A stretch of DNA of 64,000 nucleotides from Nocardia sp. NBC_01329 (GCF_035956715.1 NZ_CP108381.1:4744001-4808000), one strand, 5' to 3'. Numbered from the stretch's first letter, positions 1-9,493 are shown. The notes: generated by a model not told the origin, from the sequence alone. Made by a program: numbers and translations.

Positions 1-205
1 GGTCGGAATGGCTGCCGATCACCACATCGGGGCTCACCTGGGCCGCCGGATCGTCCGGCCGTTCGGCGAGCACCCGGAGCCGCTGCCCCAGTTCGATGGC
101 CGCCTGATGCGTCATCCGCGCCAGCTGGCCGCCACCGATCATGGCGACGGTCGGCATCGCGGCAGGGTCGAAACTACGTGCGTTCACGTCGGTCAATACT
201 GTCAC
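1..205 (-). CDS. purK: PurK, N5-carboxyaminoimidazole ribonucleotide synthase (5' end only)
   Basis: Reading the minus strand from a GTG at 205 gives an N-terminus with MPTVAMIGGGQLARM, followed by THQAAIELGQRLRVLAERPD. This is the ATP-grasp N-terminal nucleotide-binding region of PurK. The enzyme converts AIR, bicarbonate and ATP to N5-CAIR in de novo purine synthesis in the cytoplasm. Only about 68 residues lie in the window and the catalytic ATP-grasp part is cut off. The GTG gives a leader of about 16 residues before the MPTVAMIGGG core; an internal ATG at the Met of MPTV is an alternative start. The gene is divergent from the GtrA gene with a 39-bp gap. A purE is expected outside the window, as is usual in this order. 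Confidence 0.85.
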   Translation of the reverse strand, partial: MTVLTDVNARSFDPAAMPTVAMIGGGQLARMTHQAAIELGQRLRVLAERPDDPAAQVSPDVVIGSHSD

Positions 206-244
206 GTCCTGCGGGAACACCGGCTGGCGGTATGCTCCGGTCTT

Positions 245-796
245 GTGTCATTCGTCGACGACGTGGTTCGCGTCCTCCCGCAGCCCCTCCAGGAGATCGC
301 CTTCCGTCAACGCGAGCTCATCAAGTTCGCGATTGTCGGAGCGACCACGTTCGTTATCGACGGCGGCATCTTCTACGCGCTGAAGTGGACGGTACTCGAA
401 GAGAAGCCGCTCACCGCGAAGATCATCTCCGGGGTGATCGCGGTGATCGCGTCCTACATCCTCAACCGCGAATGGTCGTTCAAGAACCGCGGCGGCCGGG
501 AACGCCACCACGAGGCATTGCTGTTCTTCGCGGTCAGCGGGGTGGGCGTGGTCCTCAGCATGCTCCCGCTCTACATTTCCCGCTACGCCTTCCAGCTGCA
601 CCAGCCCACGGTCAGCTTCATGGTGGAGAACATCGCTGACTTCGTCAGCGCCTACATCATCGGCAATCTGTTGCAGATGGCGTTCCGGTACTGGGCGATG
701 CGACGCTGGGTATTCCCCGACGAAGTGGACCAGATGCTGGAGAAGCTCGAGGAATACGTCGAAGAGGAACACGGTCGGCGCCGGCTCGGAAGCTGA
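245..796 (+). CDS. GtrA family membrane protein
   Basis: The 183-residue protein starts at a GTG (245). It has four predicted membrane segments: ELIKFAIVGATTFVIDGG, IISGVIAVIASYIL, LLFFAVSGVGVVLSM, and a last one around NIADFVSAYIIGNLLQMAF. The short acidic cytoplasmic tail (EKLEEYVEEEH) follows. GtrA-like proteins are thought to take part in flipping or transfer of lipid-linked sugars for cell-wall polysaccharides; the substrate is not visible here. The longer upstream reading frame (from position 8) is antisense to purK and was rejected. A TATGCT -10-like hexamer at 231-236 lies 8 nt before the GTG, which suggests a very short or absent leader. Confidence 0.85.
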   Translation: MSFVDDVVRVLPQPLQEIAFRQRELIKFAIVGATTFVIDGGIFYALKWTVLEEKPLTAKIISGVIAVIASYILNREWSFKNRGGRERHHEALLFFAVSGVGVVLSMLPLYISRYAFQLHQPTVSFMVENIADFVSAYIIGNLLQMAFRYWAMRRWVFPDEVDQMLEKLEEYVEEEHGRRRLGS

Positions 797-830
797 GCCC
801 CGGCGCTCGACCGCCCCGGCCGGACGATCC

Positions 831-2141
831 CTACCGCGGCTCCCCCACCACCCGGTTCTCGACCCGCGTCGCCAGCGGTTTCCCGAGGAATACGGCGAAC
901 AGCGCGGGCCGGCGGCGTTGTAGTTCCAACCGGCCCCCGTCGGCCTCGATCAAGGCCCGCGCGAGCGCCAGCCCCACACCCGTGGAACCCGCGCCGGAGA
1001 AACCGCGGTCGAAGATATGCGGCGCCAGATCGTCACTGACCCCCTCGCCCTCGTCGGCGACCTGCACACACACCAGTGGTTCCCGGTCCTGACCGGGCCG
1101 CACCGTACGCACCGACACCGTGCAGGTGCCACCGCCGTGCATCAGCGCATTGTCGACCAGCACCGTCACCGCCTCCCGCAGCCGGGAGCCGGAGATCGGG
1201 GCACGTAGCGATTCGTCACCCGTCAGGCGCAGGGTGCGACCGGTCTCCCGGAACGGATGAGTCCACTCGGCCACGATGCCGCGCAGTTCGTCCATCACCG
1301 GTACCGGATCACGGTCGGTGGCGTCCTCGTCACGCGAGGCCCGCACCAGATCGTCGATGGCCTCGGTCAGCCGGTCCACCTGGGCCATCGCCTCCTCTGC
1401 CTCGTGCACCACCGCCGGATCGGTATGCGCGGACAGTTCGTCCAGCCGCAGGCGTACCGCGGTCAGGCGGCTGCGCAACTGATGCGAGACATCGGCCACC
1501 AACGCGTGCTCGCGTTGCAATCGGCCGGCGATCTCGACTGTCGCCGAGTCGAGCACATCGGAGACCCGATCCAGTTCGGCGATACCGTGGCGGCGCGGAT
1601 CCGGGCGGAAATCGCCCATCGCGAGCCGCGCCGCCCGCGCGGCCACATCCCGGATCGGATCGGCGACCCGGCGCGCCGTGACGATGGCCACCGTGATCGC
1701 CGCCGCCAACGAAATCGCCACGGCCAGGGCCACCCCGGCCACCGCCTGCCGCTGCCGGGCCTCCATCGGAGTAGCGGGTACCTCCAGCCGCAGGGAGACA
1801 TCGGTGCCCATCGACAGCGACTCCACCAGCGGGTCGTCCACGGTCGACGAGCCGACCTCGACCTTCACCGCCGTATCCTCCGGCGCCGGATAGACGACCG
1901 TGAGCCGACCGCCCTCGGGTACCAGCGGCTGCACCGTGTGCAGATCCAACCCGCCACTGATCACCCCGCTGCCGTGCTCCTGGCCGATCACCTCCGCGGA
2001 GATCAGTTCCAGCCGGCTGCGCAGGTCGTTGCGGGTGATGTCCTCGACCCACAGCCACGCCGTATACGTCAGTGGCAGGCCGAGCACGACCGTGGTCAAC
2101 ATCAGCACGGTCAGCATCGACCGCAGAATCCGCCGCCGCAC
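831..2141 (-). CDS. Sensor histidine kinase
   Basis: The 436-residue protein (GTG start) has an N-terminal membrane segment (about 8-30), an extracytoplasmic sensor loop, a second membrane segment (about 133-155), a HAMP linker, a DHp domain with phospho-acceptor His220 (VADVSHQLRSRL) and a catalytic HATPase domain. The HATPase domain shows an N box (VDNALMHGGG), a D box (VADEGEGVSDDL) and a G box (GVGLALARAL). It phosphorylates the response regulator encoded 1 bp upstream, so the two genes form a tightly coupled operon. The signal is unknown. The pair is an insertion relative to the purK-to-birA order that I recall for mycobacteria. Confidence 0.93.
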   Translation of the reverse strand: MRRRILRSMLTVLMLTTVVLGLPLTYTAWLWVEDITRNDLRSRLELISAEVIGQEHGSGVISGGLDLHTVQPLVPEGGRLTVVYPAPEDTAVKVEVGSSTVDDPLVESLSMGTDVSLRLEVPATPMEARQRQAVAGVALAVAISLAAAITVAIVTARRVADPIRDVAARAARLAMGDFRPDPRRHGIAELDRVSDVLDSATVEIAGRLQREHALVADVSHQLRSRLTAVRLRLDELSAHTDPAVVHEAEEAMAQVDRLTEAIDDLVRASRDEDATDRDPVPVMDELRGIVAEWTHPFRETGRTLRLTGDESLRAPISGSRLREAVTVLVDNALMHGGGTCTVSVRTVRPGQDREPLVCVQVADEGEGVSDDLAPHIFDRGFSGAGSTGVGLALARALIEADGGRLELQRRRPALFAVFLGKPLATRVENRVVGEPR

Positions 2142-2142
2142 G

Positions 2143-2820
2143 TCAGTCGGTGTTCAACCGGAAACCGACACCGCGCACGGTGACGATCCGGCGTTCCGCC
2201 ATCGGGCCCTCGTCGCCGATCTTGCGGCGTAACCAGGACATATGCATATCCAGCGTCTTGGATCCGCGCAGTTCCGCGTCACCCCACACTTCACGCAGGA
2301 TCGTCTCCCGGGGCACCACCTGACCGGCCCGGTCGATCAGCACCTTCAGCAGCTCGTACTCCTTGTTCGCCAGCCCCACTTCCACCCCGTTGACCAGCAC
2401 TCGCCGTGCCGCCGGTTCCAGTCGGATCCCGCCGACCTCCACAATGTCGTCGCCGATCCCGCTGCGCCGCAGCAGGGCCCGGACCCGGGCCAGGAGTTCG
2501 GCCAACCGGAACGGTTTCCCGACATAGTCGTCCGCACCGGCGTCCAGCCCGACCACGAAATCCACCTCGTCGGTACGGGCGGTGAGCATCAGCACCGCCA
2601 TCTCGGCACCCCTGGCCCGCACCTGACGGCACACCTCCAGCCCGTCCATTCCCGGCAAGCCGAGATCGAGGATCAGCAGATCATGGTGTCCTTCCAGTGC
2701 GCGGTCCAACACCGCGGGACCGAAGCTCTCCACGGTCACCGAATACCCTTCGCGGCCCAGCGCCCGGGACAGCGGCGCCGCGATGGCCTCGTCGTCTTCG
2801 CCCAGCAATACGGCGGTCAT
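2143..2820 (-). CDS. OmpR/PhoB-family response regulator
   Basis: The 225-residue protein has a receiver domain with the acidic pair ED9-10, phospho-acceptor Asp52 (LLILDLGLPGMDG) and the conserved Lys in DDYVGKPF. A C-terminal winged-helix DNA-binding domain follows (NKEYELLKVLIDRAGQVV to LRRKIGD and TVRGVGFRL). It is the cognate partner of the downstream histidine kinase. On the minus strand a TAATCT -10-like hexamer (2827-2832) ends 6 nt before the ATG, which suggests a leaderless transcript. The regulated genes are unknown. Confidence 0.93.
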   Translation of the reverse strand: MTAVLLGEDDEAIAAPLSRALGREGYSVTVESFGPAVLDRALEGHHDLLILDLGLPGMDGLEVCRQVRARGAEMAVLMLTARTDEVDFVVGLDAGADDYVGKPFRLAELLARVRALLRRSGIGDDIVEVGGIRLEPAARRVLVNGVEVGLANKEYELLKVLIDRAGQVVPRETILREVWGDAELRGSKTLDMHMSWLRRKIGDEGPMAERRIVTVRGVGFRLNTD

Positions 2821-2892
2821 GCGACAAGATTACGGTCCACCACCGCGGGGGCCCGCCGCCTCACGCCCGGGACACCACCAGATATACCCGGA

Positions 2893-3405
2893 TCAGAAGC
2901 CGCCGTACCGGGGCGCGGCCTCGAAAACCTGGTGATAGAGCATCGCGTGCACCTGCTCCACATCCGGGATATCGCTGTACTCGAGGGGTTCCTCGGACGA
3001 GGAACCGATGATCAACTCCCCGGTCCCGAACATCCGATCGACCAGCCCGTGCCGGAACTGGACGCTCGAAATACGGCTCATCGGGATATCGATACCGGTG
3101 TGGGTCATCACGCCCTCGCGGACCAGCACCCGGCGATCGGTGACGATGAAATGAGTCGATTTCCAGGTCACGATCGGCGCGATACTGCGCCACGCCAGGA
3201 CCAGCAGCCACACGACCAGAACCGCCAGCAGCGCGATCGACCGCCACGACTCGTCGGCGGTACGCCACACCAGGCCGCCCAGGAAACCGGCGACCGCCGT
3301 CACCACGATCAATGTGACGATGGGCCAGAACAGCATCTTCCAATGCGGGTGGGTGTGCAGGATCAACTCTTCGTCGGGCGCCAGCGCATCCTCCGGATAA
3401 CCCAT
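2893..3405 (-). CDS. PH domain-containing membrane protein
   Basis: The 170-residue protein has two adjacent membrane segments (about 25-45 and 57-77: LFWPIVTLIVVTAVAGFLGG and IALLAVLVVWLLVLAW). A bacterial PH-like (bPH2/YdbT-type) domain follows, with the typical FIVTDRRVLVREGVMTHTG...IPMSRISSV pattern. This corresponds to the small conserved membrane protein found between the GtrA gene and birA in mycobacteria. The function is unknown; bPH2 proteins are usually envelope-associated. On the minus strand TAATGT (3412-3417) ends 6 nt before the ATG, so the mRNA is likely leaderless. Confidence 0.85.
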   Translation of the reverse strand: MGYPEDALAPDEELILHTHPHWKMLFWPIVTLIVVTAVAGFLGGLVWRTADESWRSIALLAVLVVWLLVLAWRSIAPIVTWKSTHFIVTDRRVLVREGVMTHTGIDIPMSRISSVQFRHGLVDRMFGTGELIIGSSSEEPLEYSDIPDVEQVHAMLYHQVFEAAPRYGGF

Positions 3406-3427
3406 GGCCGCACATTACCTCGCCGAC

Positions 3428-3470
3428 GGTGTATTTTTTCGGCGCCGCCTGCGGTGGCGCGGGGCCTTCG
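3428..3470 (+). repeat. Short copy of a dispersed hairpin element (T-tract plus GC hairpin)
   Basis: On the plus strand this reads GTGTATTTTTTCGG, then a GC hairpin with the loop region CCTGCGG, then GGGGCC. It shares the layout (T-rich tract, GC hairpin, GGCC-rich tail) with the larger elements near 9.6, 33.7, 35.9 and 36.4 kb. It lies between the birA stop and the PH-domain gene. The T tract precedes the hairpin on the plus strand and becomes an A tract after it on the minus strand, so it is not a classical rho-independent terminator for birA. Confidence 0.45.
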
Positions 3471-3473
3471 TCC

Positions 3474-4274
3474 TCAGCCCCCCGGCCGGAGATGCGTCAC
3501 ATCTCCCGCCGCCACGGCTCGATCATCGATGAGCAACCGTCCCGCCGCATCGATATCGCGGGCGGTTCCCGTCAACACCCCGCCCCCCGGCAGCTCTGCC
3601 CGGACCCGGGAGCCGAGCGTCGCGCAGCGTTCCCGGTAGGCCTCGGCGAGTGGGTCACTCGCCCAGCCGGATTCCTGCCAGTGGGAGAAACGGCGGGCGA
3701 ATTCGGTGAGGAACGCCAGCACCAGGCGGGTGCGGTCGGTATCGGTGGCGTCGCTGAGAAGCAACGAGGTGGCGTGCGGGACCGGGAGTTCGTCGGCGGT
3801 GAGGCTCACGTTCATTCCGATACCGACGACGATCGCCGGGCGGGGGCCCCCGGCGGCGACTTCGGCGAGTATTCCCGCGACCTTGCGTCCTTCGATCAGA
3901 ACGTCGTTGGGCCACTTCAGGGCGGCAGGCACCTGAGCGGTCGTGGTGAGTGTGTCGACGGCGGCGATTCCGGTGAGCAACGGCAACCAGCCGAGCGCCT
4001 CGGGGTCGAGGCCGTCGGGCCGGATGAGCAGTGACAGGGAGATCTGGGCGCGTGGCGGACTGGCCCAGGCACGGGCGAGGCGGCCACGGCCGCTCCGCTG
4101 CGCTTCCGCGACGAGTACCACGCGGTCCACATCAGGGTCGGCGGCGCGCGCGATCAGGTCGGCGTTGGTGGATCCGGTCGATTCGATCACGTCGATTCCG
4201 GTGTAGAACGCCAGTTCCGGGGTTCCGGTCAGCGCTCGCCGCAGATGTTCGACGTCCAACGGTGGCCTCTGCAC
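3474..4274 (-). CDS. birA: BirA, biotin-[acetyl-CoA-carboxylase] ligase
   Basis: The 266-residue protein has the BPL/LplA catalytic fold with STGSTNADL (substrate entry), the biotinyl-AMP loop RSGRGRLARAW, KWPNDVLI, and GIGMNVS, followed by the small C-terminal SH3-like domain (LPGGGVLTGTARDIDAAGRLLI). It transfers biotin to the acceptor Lys of biotin carboxyl-carrier proteins; the AccA3 product encoded in this window (EAMKMEN motif) is an obvious substrate. No N-terminal DNA-binding domain is present, so it is a class I ligase and not itself a repressor. It is divergent from accD5 with a small gene between them. Confidence 0.95.
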   Translation of the reverse strand: MQRPPLDVEHLRRALTGTPELAFYTGIDVIESTGSTNADLIARAADPDVDRVVLVAEAQRSGRGRLARAWASPPRAQISLSLLIRPDGLDPEALGWLPLLTGIAAVDTLTTTAQVPAALKWPNDVLIEGRKVAGILAEVAAGGPRPAIVVGIGMNVSLTADELPVPHATSLLLSDATDTDRTRLVLAFLTEFARRFSHWQESGWASDPLAEAYRERCATLGSRVRAELPGGGVLTGTARDIDAAGRLLIDDRAVAAGDVTHLRPGG

Positions 4275-4337
4275 GAGGGCAGGTTATCGGGCGGGTCCGG
4301 GGGTCACCGCACGGCGGGGTGCGGCGACCCCCGGGAT

Positions 4338-4520
4338 CTAACCGGCGAGGTCGTAACCGATCGGCCGGGAAACCTCGCAGATCGCGTCGTGTTCCACGGT
4401 TTCGGTCTCTTCGGTTCCAGCTTCTGCCTCTGCGTCGGTGATGGTGGGCTCCGGCTCGGGAACCCGGGTGAACGCCACGGCCTCCGGGAATCGGCCGGTT
4501 CGAGTTGTCCAATGCCACAT
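4338..4520 (-). CDS. Small hypothetical acidic protein (60 aa)
   Basis: An ATG at 4520 is preceded by a strong Shine-Dalgarno (GGGGAGG) and gives a 60-residue protein beginning MWHWTTRTGRFPEAVAF. It has an acidic centre (TDAEAEAGTEETETVEHD) and ends SRPIGYDLAG. I do not recognise a family. It sits between birA and accD5, on the birA strand. The start codon directly follows a perfect 10-bp inverted repeat (4521-4560) that encloses the ribosome-binding site, so its translation may be controlled by RNA structure. A short acidic peptide with a good ribosome-binding site is plausible but unproven. Confidence 0.55.
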   Translation of the reverse strand: MWHWTTRTGRFPEAVAFTRVPEPEPTITDAEAEAGTEETETVEHDAICEVSRPIGYDLAG

Positions 4521-4560
4521 AGCAGGCCACCTCCCCTCTGTGTTCCAAAAGTGGCCTGCT
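4521..4560 (-). promoter_or_regulatory. Inverted repeat enclosing the RBS of the small gene
   Basis: AGCAGGCCAC and GTGGCCTGCT form a perfect 10-bp stem with a 20-nt loop. In the minus-strand mRNA the 3' arm ends at the base before the ATG at 4520, and the Shine-Dalgarno GGGGAGG spans the loop/stem edge. It could be an RNA switch or a DNA operator; the sequence alone cannot tell. Confidence 0.5.
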
Positions 4561-4745
4561 ACAAGGGTATTGCCCGGCCCGGTTGTGCGAAAGCGATTTA
4601 ATTCCCGGGTGCGCGCCCCGGGCGCGGCCGGGTTAGTCTTGTGACGGCTCACCGTCGCCGACCGTGCGGACGGTTGCCGCGATCCGCGGTACACATATGA
4701 ACCGTTGATGGCGTGCCCACCTGGGGTTTTCTCGACCAGCGCTTA

Positions 4746-4797
4746 CTCACCGGTAGCCAGATCCGGGTTAACAGCGCGCTGCGACTCTGGTTACACT
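4746..4797 (+). promoter_or_regulatory. accD5 promoter with an upstream motif shared with accA3
   Basis: CTCACCGGTAGCC, 2 nt, then ATCCGGGTT is followed by a TTAACA -35 (4768-4773), an 18-bp spacer and a TACACT -10 (4792-4797). The ATG at 4805 begins 7 nt after the -10, which implies leaderless transcription. The same CTCnCCGGTAGCCnnATCCGnGTT block occurs before accA3 at exactly the same distance from TACACT, which suggests a common activator or repressor. Confidence 0.65.
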
Positions 4798-4804
4798 CCG
4801 ACCC

Positions 4805-6445
<1,641 letters not shown>

Positions 6446-6565
6446 TCCGGCGATACGCTCAGTAGGCCGCACACTGATTTCGGGTATGCGATCGGTGAGA
6501 GAGGATCGGCTCGGTTCCGTTGAACCGCGCGAGCCCGATCAAGGCAAGAGAGAGGACCTGGCACT

Positions 6566-6889
6566 GTGACGATTGTGGCAGAAGAAGAAGTATTGGCCGC
6601 AGCGGAACTGGACCTCGCTACCAGGGATGTGGCGGTCGATACCACGACCGAAGCCGCCGCGGGCACTGCCGCGACGAACGGGGAGCAGCCGTTCCTCGTG
6701 ATCGAGAAGGGCGCGCCCTCCGACGCGGAGATCGCGGCGCTGGTGTGCGTGTTCACCGCTGCCGCCGCCGGTTCCGCATCGACCGACTCCGGCCCGCAGG
6801 ACCTGTGGGGCACAGCGACATTGATGCACCGCGGTAACTCCCCGTTCTCGCCGTACTCCTATCCGCAGTTGTCGCATCTGCGGTTCTGA
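6566..6889 (+). CDS. accE5: AccE5, acyl-CoA carboxylase epsilon subunit
   Basis: The 107-residue product (GTG start, RBS GAGAGGA) has a disordered Ala/Thr/Glu-rich N-terminus (about 1-40) and the conserved epsilon core FLVIEKGAPSDAEIAALVCVF, ending SPYSYPQLSHLRF. In mycobacteria the epsilon subunit raises activity by bridging AccA3 and AccD5. The gene is 120 bp downstream of accD5 and 25 bp upstream of maf, so the three are probably co-transcribed. Confidence 0.9.
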   Translation: MTIVAEEEVLAAAELDLATRDVAVDTTTEAAAGTAATNGEQPFLVIEKGAPSDAEIAALVCVFTAAAAGSASTDSGPQDLWGTATLMHRGNSPFSPYSYPQLSHLRF

Positions 6890-6914
6890 CACCGACTTCA
6901 GGAGATCTCCAGAC

Positions 6915-7559
6915 GTGACCCGGCTGGTACTCGCGTCCGCGTCCCCTGCCCGCCGGTCGGTGCTGCGCGCCGCCGGCATCGACCCCGTAGTCCGCGTATC
7001 GGATGTGGACGAGGACGCTGTCGCGGCAGCCCTCCCGGCCGGTACCGGGCCACGGGAAGTGGTGGTCGAACTGGCCCGGGCGAAGGCCCGGGCCGTGGCG
7101 GCCACCCTGAGCGATGGAGCCATCGAGGGTGACCCCGATCTCGTCGTCGTCGGCTGCGATTCGATGCTGCTGATCGATGGCGAGTTACAGGGCAAACCGC
7201 ATACGCCGGAGGTGGCGCTGGCGCGCTGGCAGGCGATGGCGGGCCACTTCGCGGATCTGGTGACCGGACACTGCGTACTGCGCCTGCGCGACGGTGCCGT
7301 CACCGCCGAGGCGACCGATTGCAGCGCCACCACCGTGCACTTCGGTAAACCCGATCCCGCCGAACTGGACGCCTATATCGCCACCGGCGAACCGTTGCAG
7401 GTGGCGGGCGCGTTCACCCTCGACGGGCTGGGCGGCTGGTTCGTCGACCGGATCGACGGAGACCCGTCCAGCGTCGTCGGGATCGGTCTACCACTGCTGC
7501 GCCGACTGCTCCAGGAAGTGGGCGTTGGCGTCGCCCAGCTGTGGACCGACCGCCTCTGA
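6915..7559 (+). CDS. maf: Maf-family nucleoside triphosphate pyrophosphatase
   Basis: The 214-residue protein has the Maf N-terminal motif LVLASASPARRSVLRAAGI, the catalytic loop VVGCDSMLLIDGELQGKP, TGHCVLRL and a conserved C-terminal GWFVDRIDGDPSSVVGIGLP. Maf proteins hydrolyse non-canonical or excess NTPs to NMP and PPi. The GTG start follows an AGGAGA ribosome-binding site. Its 3' end overlaps the convergent regulator gene by 72 bp, so transcription through this end could generate antisense RNA. Confidence 0.93.
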   Translation: MTRLVLASASPARRSVLRAAGIDPVVRVSDVDEDAVAAALPAGTGPREVVVELARAKARAVAATLSDGAIEGDPDLVVVGCDSMLLIDGELQGKPHTPEVALARWQAMAGHFADLVTGHCVLRLRDGAVTAEATDCSATTVHFGKPDPAELDAYIATGEPLQVAGAFTLDGLGGWFVDRIDGDPSSVVGIGLPLLRRLLQEVGVGVAQLWTDRL

Positions 7560-8468
7560 CGGCGATACGCCGCGGAACCCGCGCCCGGCCTGTTGCCGGG
7601 CGGACGGAGCCAGCGGTCCGGTAGCGGCCGGGAACGGGTCCGAAGCCGACGCGGCCGACGCGGGCGGCAACTGACTGCCCGGCGGAACCGTCTGACCCGA
7701 GACCCGCGACAACCGCGCCGCTTGTCCTGCGGCCGGATCGATCCGGCCCGGCTGCGGCCGGCGGCGAGCGCCGGTCACGCCGGATTCCGCCGGTTCCTCG
7801 ACCGGAGCGCGATCCGGTGATGGAGCGACCCGCCGTAACCGCACCTCGCACATCTCCTCGGCCACGAACGGGACCAGTTCGGCCTCCACCGTGCCCTGCG
7901 CCCCGGAACGCTCCAGCAGAGCGGCCAACAGACCGCGATGCACCCCGCACACGACATCGGTGTGGGTACGCGCCAGATCGCGCAGCGGACAGGCCGTCAA
8001 CCGGACCACCGCGCTCTCCTCGGGATCACGGGCGCCGTTCTCGCGCCCGTCCCGCTCGGGGGCGAAACCCAGCTCCGACATCAACGAGACGACGCGGTCC
8101 TTGGCATCGCGTACCGACTCGATCGGTTCTCCGGCCGTATCGAGTTTGTCGCCCCAGGCCCGCCCGGCCGCCAGACCGGCGGCCGCGCGTCGTTCCGCGT
8201 CGGGCCCCAGCTGGTCGGCGAGTACTTGGGCCAGATCCTGGTATCCGATGGTCCGCTGGACAGCCTTGTACCCGATCCGCGGCCGCCCACGACCGCGTGG
8301 CGGCTGCTGGAACTGCCGGACCAGCGACTCCCTGGTGAGGATGTCGAGATGGAACCGCACCGTGGTGACATGCTGGCCGGTGATCTGCGCCAGCTGCTGT
8401 GCGTCGAGAGGCTCGCTCGCGCCGCGGAGGATCGCGAGCAGGCGTCGCCGCGGCCAAGAATCAGACAT
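7488..8468 (-). CDS. SufR-like winged-helix regulator with a Cys cluster
   Basis: The 326-residue protein has an N-terminal winged-helix DNA-binding domain (about 8-70: LDAQQLAQITGQHVTTVRFHLDILTRESLV, wing GRGRPRIGY). The central domain has Cys160, Cys174 and Cys207 spaced like the iron-sulfur ligands of SufR-type regulators (C-x13-C, then a third Cys). The last 110 residues are Pro/Ala/Gly-rich and low complexity and overlap the 3' end of maf by 72 bp; this tail is not part of the family core. A strong RBS (AAGGAGGGG) precedes the ATG. The gene is divergent from the sulfurtransferase gene, so a link to sulfur or Fe-S metabolism is suggested but not proven. Confidence 0.8.
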   Translation of the reverse strand: MSDSWPRRRLLAILRGASEPLDAQQLAQITGQHVTTVRFHLDILTRESLVRQFQQPPRGRGRPRIGYKAVQRTIGYQDLAQVLADQLGPDAERRAAAGLAAGRAWGDKLDTAGEPIESVRDAKDRVVSLMSELGFAPERDGRENGARDPEESAVVRLTACPLRDLARTHTDVVCGVHRGLLAALLERSGAQGTVEAELVPFVAEEMCEVRLRRVAPSPDRAPVEEPAESGVTGARRRPQPGRIDPAAGQAARLSRVSGQTVPPGSQLPPASAASASDPFPAATGPLAPSARQQAGRGFRGVSPSEAVGPQLGDANAHFLEQSAQQW

Positions 8469-8635
8469 AGCTCACCCCTCCTTCGGGGAGACTTTATCGG
8501 AGACATGTGCGACTAAATCGCCCATTGCACCGACTTTGTGCTCTTCAACAAGTTCACCTCGAGTCACACTTACTATCCACGGTGCGGCTCGAACCTGTCG
8601 TCAGCACTGCCCGCCTCCTGTGAAGGAATCCGAAC

Positions 8636-9493
8636 GTGCCCGTCGCCCCGGACCCATATCCTGCCTTCGCCTCCTATGCTTACCCACACCGTCTGGTAAC
8701 CACGGAATGGCTGTCGGCAAACCTCGGCACGCCCGGCCTGAAGATCATCGAATGTAATGCCGACGTCCTCCTCTACGGCATAGGCCATGTTTCCGGTGCC
8801 AGCAAGCTCGACTGGCGCAGCGACCTCGACGACCCGGTGACCCGTGACTATATCGATGGCGAGCGGTTCACCGAACTCATGCGCTCCCAGGGCGTCGAAC
8901 ACGACGACACCCTTGTGCTGTACGGCAATGACGGTAACTCCCACGCCGCGCACGCGCTGTGGCTTTTGACCATGTTCGGTCACACGGACGTCCGCCTGCT
9001 CGACGGCGGTCGCGACACCTGGATCGGCGAGGGCCGCGACACCGTCTTCGAAACCCCCGAGCCGCCCCGCAGCCGGTACCCGCACACCGAACGCGACGAT
9101 ACGAGTTTCCGGGCCTTCCGCGAGGACGTCCTCGGCCACCTCGGCGAACCACTCATCGATGTGCGCTCGCCACACGAATACGCGGGCAACCCCGGCGAGG
9201 GCGGACCGGGCACGGCCCTGCGCGGCGGGCATATCCCCACCGCCGTCAACGTCCCCTGGACCGACGCGCTCACTTCCGACGGCCGCTTCCGCAGCCGGAC
9301 CGAACTGGACGAGATCTACGGCGCTATCGATGCCGGGCCCATCACCGTCTACAGCGGGGTCGGCGAACGATCCAGCCACACCTGGTTCGTCCTGAAGTAC
9401 CTGCTGGGCCGGGAATCCGTACGCAACTACGACGGCTCCTGGACCGAATGGGGCAATTCGGTCAAGATGCCGATCGCAACCGGCCGATTATGA
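8636..9493 (+). CDS. sseA: SseA-type rhodanese/sulfurtransferase lacking the catalytic Cys
   Basis: The 285-residue tandem-rhodanese protein matches SseA in order and layout: an N-terminal inactive rhodanese domain (VTTEWLSANLGTPG, GHVSGASKLDW) and a C-terminal domain (LIDVRSPHEYAGN, GHIPTAVNVPW). SseA normally has a YCRIGERSSHTWF active loop. Here it reads YSGVGERSSHTWF: the nucleophilic Cys is Ser240 (codon AGC at 9353-9355) and the Arg is Gly. The only Cys is in IIECNAD near the N-terminus. The fold and surrounding residues are intact, so it is a pseudo-enzyme or a sulfurtransferase with another function rather than a decayed gene. The GTG start has an upstream AAGGA. Confidence 0.85.
   Translation: MPVAPDPYPAFASYAYPHRLVTTEWLSANLGTPGLKIIECNADVLLYGIGHVSGASKLDWRSDLDDPVTRDYIDGERFTELMRSQGVEHDDTLVLYGNDGNSHAAHALWLLTMFGHTDVRLLDGGRDTWIGEGRDTVFETPEPPRSRYPHTERDDTSFRAFREDVLGHLGEPLIDVRSPHEYAGNPGEGGPGTALRGGHIPTAVNVPWTDALTSDGRFRSRTELDEIYGAIDAGPITVYSGVGERSSHTWFVLKYLLGRESVRNYDGSWTEWGNSVKMPIATGRL

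Noticed and set aside
3428..3470. Rho-independent terminator for birA
   Set aside because: The T tract lies before the hairpin on plus and appears as A tract after it on minus, so no U tract follows the stem in either direction.
2242..3639. 465-residue plus-strand frame antisense to the response regulator
   Set aside because: Shadow of the GC-rich minus-strand genes, with Gln/His/Arg bias and no motif.
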